Assembly (NCBI GenBank): GCA_020061125.1
Contig: JAGUYV010000178.1
Span: forward strand, 1-15,698
DNA from: a bacterium
GTDB taxonomy: Bacteria > UBP15 > UBA6099 > DSWB01
Reading direction: 5' to 3'
DNA length: 15,698 nucleotides
Positions 15,570 to 15,698 of this stretch are shown here, piece by piece (within the stretch, counting starts at the first letter, position 1; every line of letters starts with the position of its first letter). The notes below the pieces were generated by a model. That model ran no database searches and had not been told where the DNA came from. It saw only the letters and a program-made list of their open reading frames with translations. The position numbers were made by a program, and so were the translations under genes.

Positions 15570-15590
15570 AGCCCTCGGGCGGGTGTCCGG

Positions 15591-15606
15591 CGGGTTCAAA
15601 AACCCG
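15591..15606. promoter_or_regulatory. 6-bp inverted repeat over the -35 region of the right-edge gene
   Basis: CGGGTT and AACCCG flank CAAA. The repeat covers the presumed -35 element TTCAAA (15595-15600). A second, mutually exclusive pairing is TCCGG (15586-15590) with CCGGA (15604-15608). Confidence 0.4.
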
Positions 15607-15622
15607 GAGAACCTGATATAAT
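15595..15622 (+). promoter_or_regulatory. Promoter of the right-edge gene
   Basis: A perfect TATAAT (15617-15622) lies 16 bp after TTCAAA (four of six matches to TTGACA). Transcription would start near 15629, giving a leader of about 26 nt that contains the ribosome site GGGGAGG. Confidence 0.55.
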
Positions 15623-15626
15623 CAGG
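15612..15626. promoter_or_regulatory. Palindrome centred on the -10 box, candidate repressor site
   Basis: CCTGAT and ATCAGG form a perfect 6-bp inverted repeat around ATA, exactly covering the TATAAT of the right-edge gene. A protein bound here would block RNA polymerase; this role is inferred from position only. Confidence 0.45.
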
Positions 15627-15654
15627 CTGGTCAAAACAACGGGGAGGATGCCGC

Positions 15655-15698
15655 ATGTTCAAAGAAATGATTCCTTATTTAGTGAAGGTTCCGGGGGT
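15655..15698 (+). CDS. Start of an unidentified gene (partial)
   Basis: Fourteen complete codons (MFKEMIPYLVKVPG) are visible before the window ends. ATG 15655 is preceded at 7 nt by GGGGAGG (15641-15647), a strong ribosome site, and by a promoter with a perfect TATAAT. An in-frame-open ATG at 15648 in another frame directly abuts the ribosome site and is less likely. Too little is present to name a family. It is divergent from the rnf operon, and several palindromes lie between the two promoters. Confidence 0.55.
   Translation, partial: MFKEMIPYLVKVPG

Noticed and set aside
1-15698. CRISPR arrays, tRNA or rRNA genes, insertion sequences, phage genes
   Set aside because: No spaced direct repeats, tRNA-like or rRNA-like stretches, transposase motifs or phage proteins were seen on either strand.

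Overview
The window reads as chromosomal DNA of a GC-rich, probably Gram-negative, anaerobic or facultatively anaerobic bacterium. The evidence is a complete rnfCDGEAB respiratory operon, three radical SAM enzymes, and dense operons whose genes overlap by about 4 bp. The species cannot be read from this sequence. The CDGEAB order and the multi-cluster RnfB resemble anaerobes (clostridial, acetogen, Thermotoga or deltaproteobacterial types) more than the rsxABCDGE order of gamma-proteobacteria.

Left block (3-5957, + strand) is a surface-glycan-type gene cluster. It holds the tail of a glycosyltransferase, a radical SAM protein with an N-terminal B12-binding-type domain, a class I methyltransferase, a GT4-like glycosyltransferase, a second B12-type radical SAM protein with an unusual CX4CX2C cluster motif, and a radical SAM protein with a short SPASM/twitch-like C-terminus. 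The last five complete genes are separated by 20 bp or less, or overlap by 4 bp, and read as one operon. Their joint product is unknown; synthesis or decoration of a polysaccharide, glycolipid or related envelope molecule is the best inference.

Middle block (5968-10244) has two methyltransferases on the - strand. They overlap by 4 bp, and the first carries an N-terminal zinc-ribbon-like region. They are transcribed divergently from a large + strand membrane protein that joins a GT-C (PMT/ArnT-like) glycosyltransferase body to a C-terminal TPR-like region. The 156-bp divergent region holds a good promoter for the methyltransferases (TGGACA-17-TATAAT) and a -10 box plus a leader hairpin for the membrane protein.

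Right block (10296-15418, - strand) is the complete Rnf complex, in transcription order rnfC, rnfD, rnfG, rnfE, rnfA, rnfB. It couples ferredoxin and NAD to ion transport across the cytoplasmic membrane. D-G, G-E and E-A overlap. rnfC and rnfD are separated by 123 bp of hairpin-forming sequence, and rnfA and rnfB by 51 bp. A promoter (TTGACA-16-TAAGAT) precedes rnfC. No apbE flavin transferase gene lies in the window, although RnfD and RnfG both need one.

The right edge (15482-15654) is a divergent control region with four successive inverted repeats, one centred on the -10 box of a + strand gene that starts at 15655 and runs off the window. There are no rRNA or tRNA genes, CRISPR arrays, insertion sequences or phage genes that I can see. 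No gene-free stretch exceeds 300 bases.
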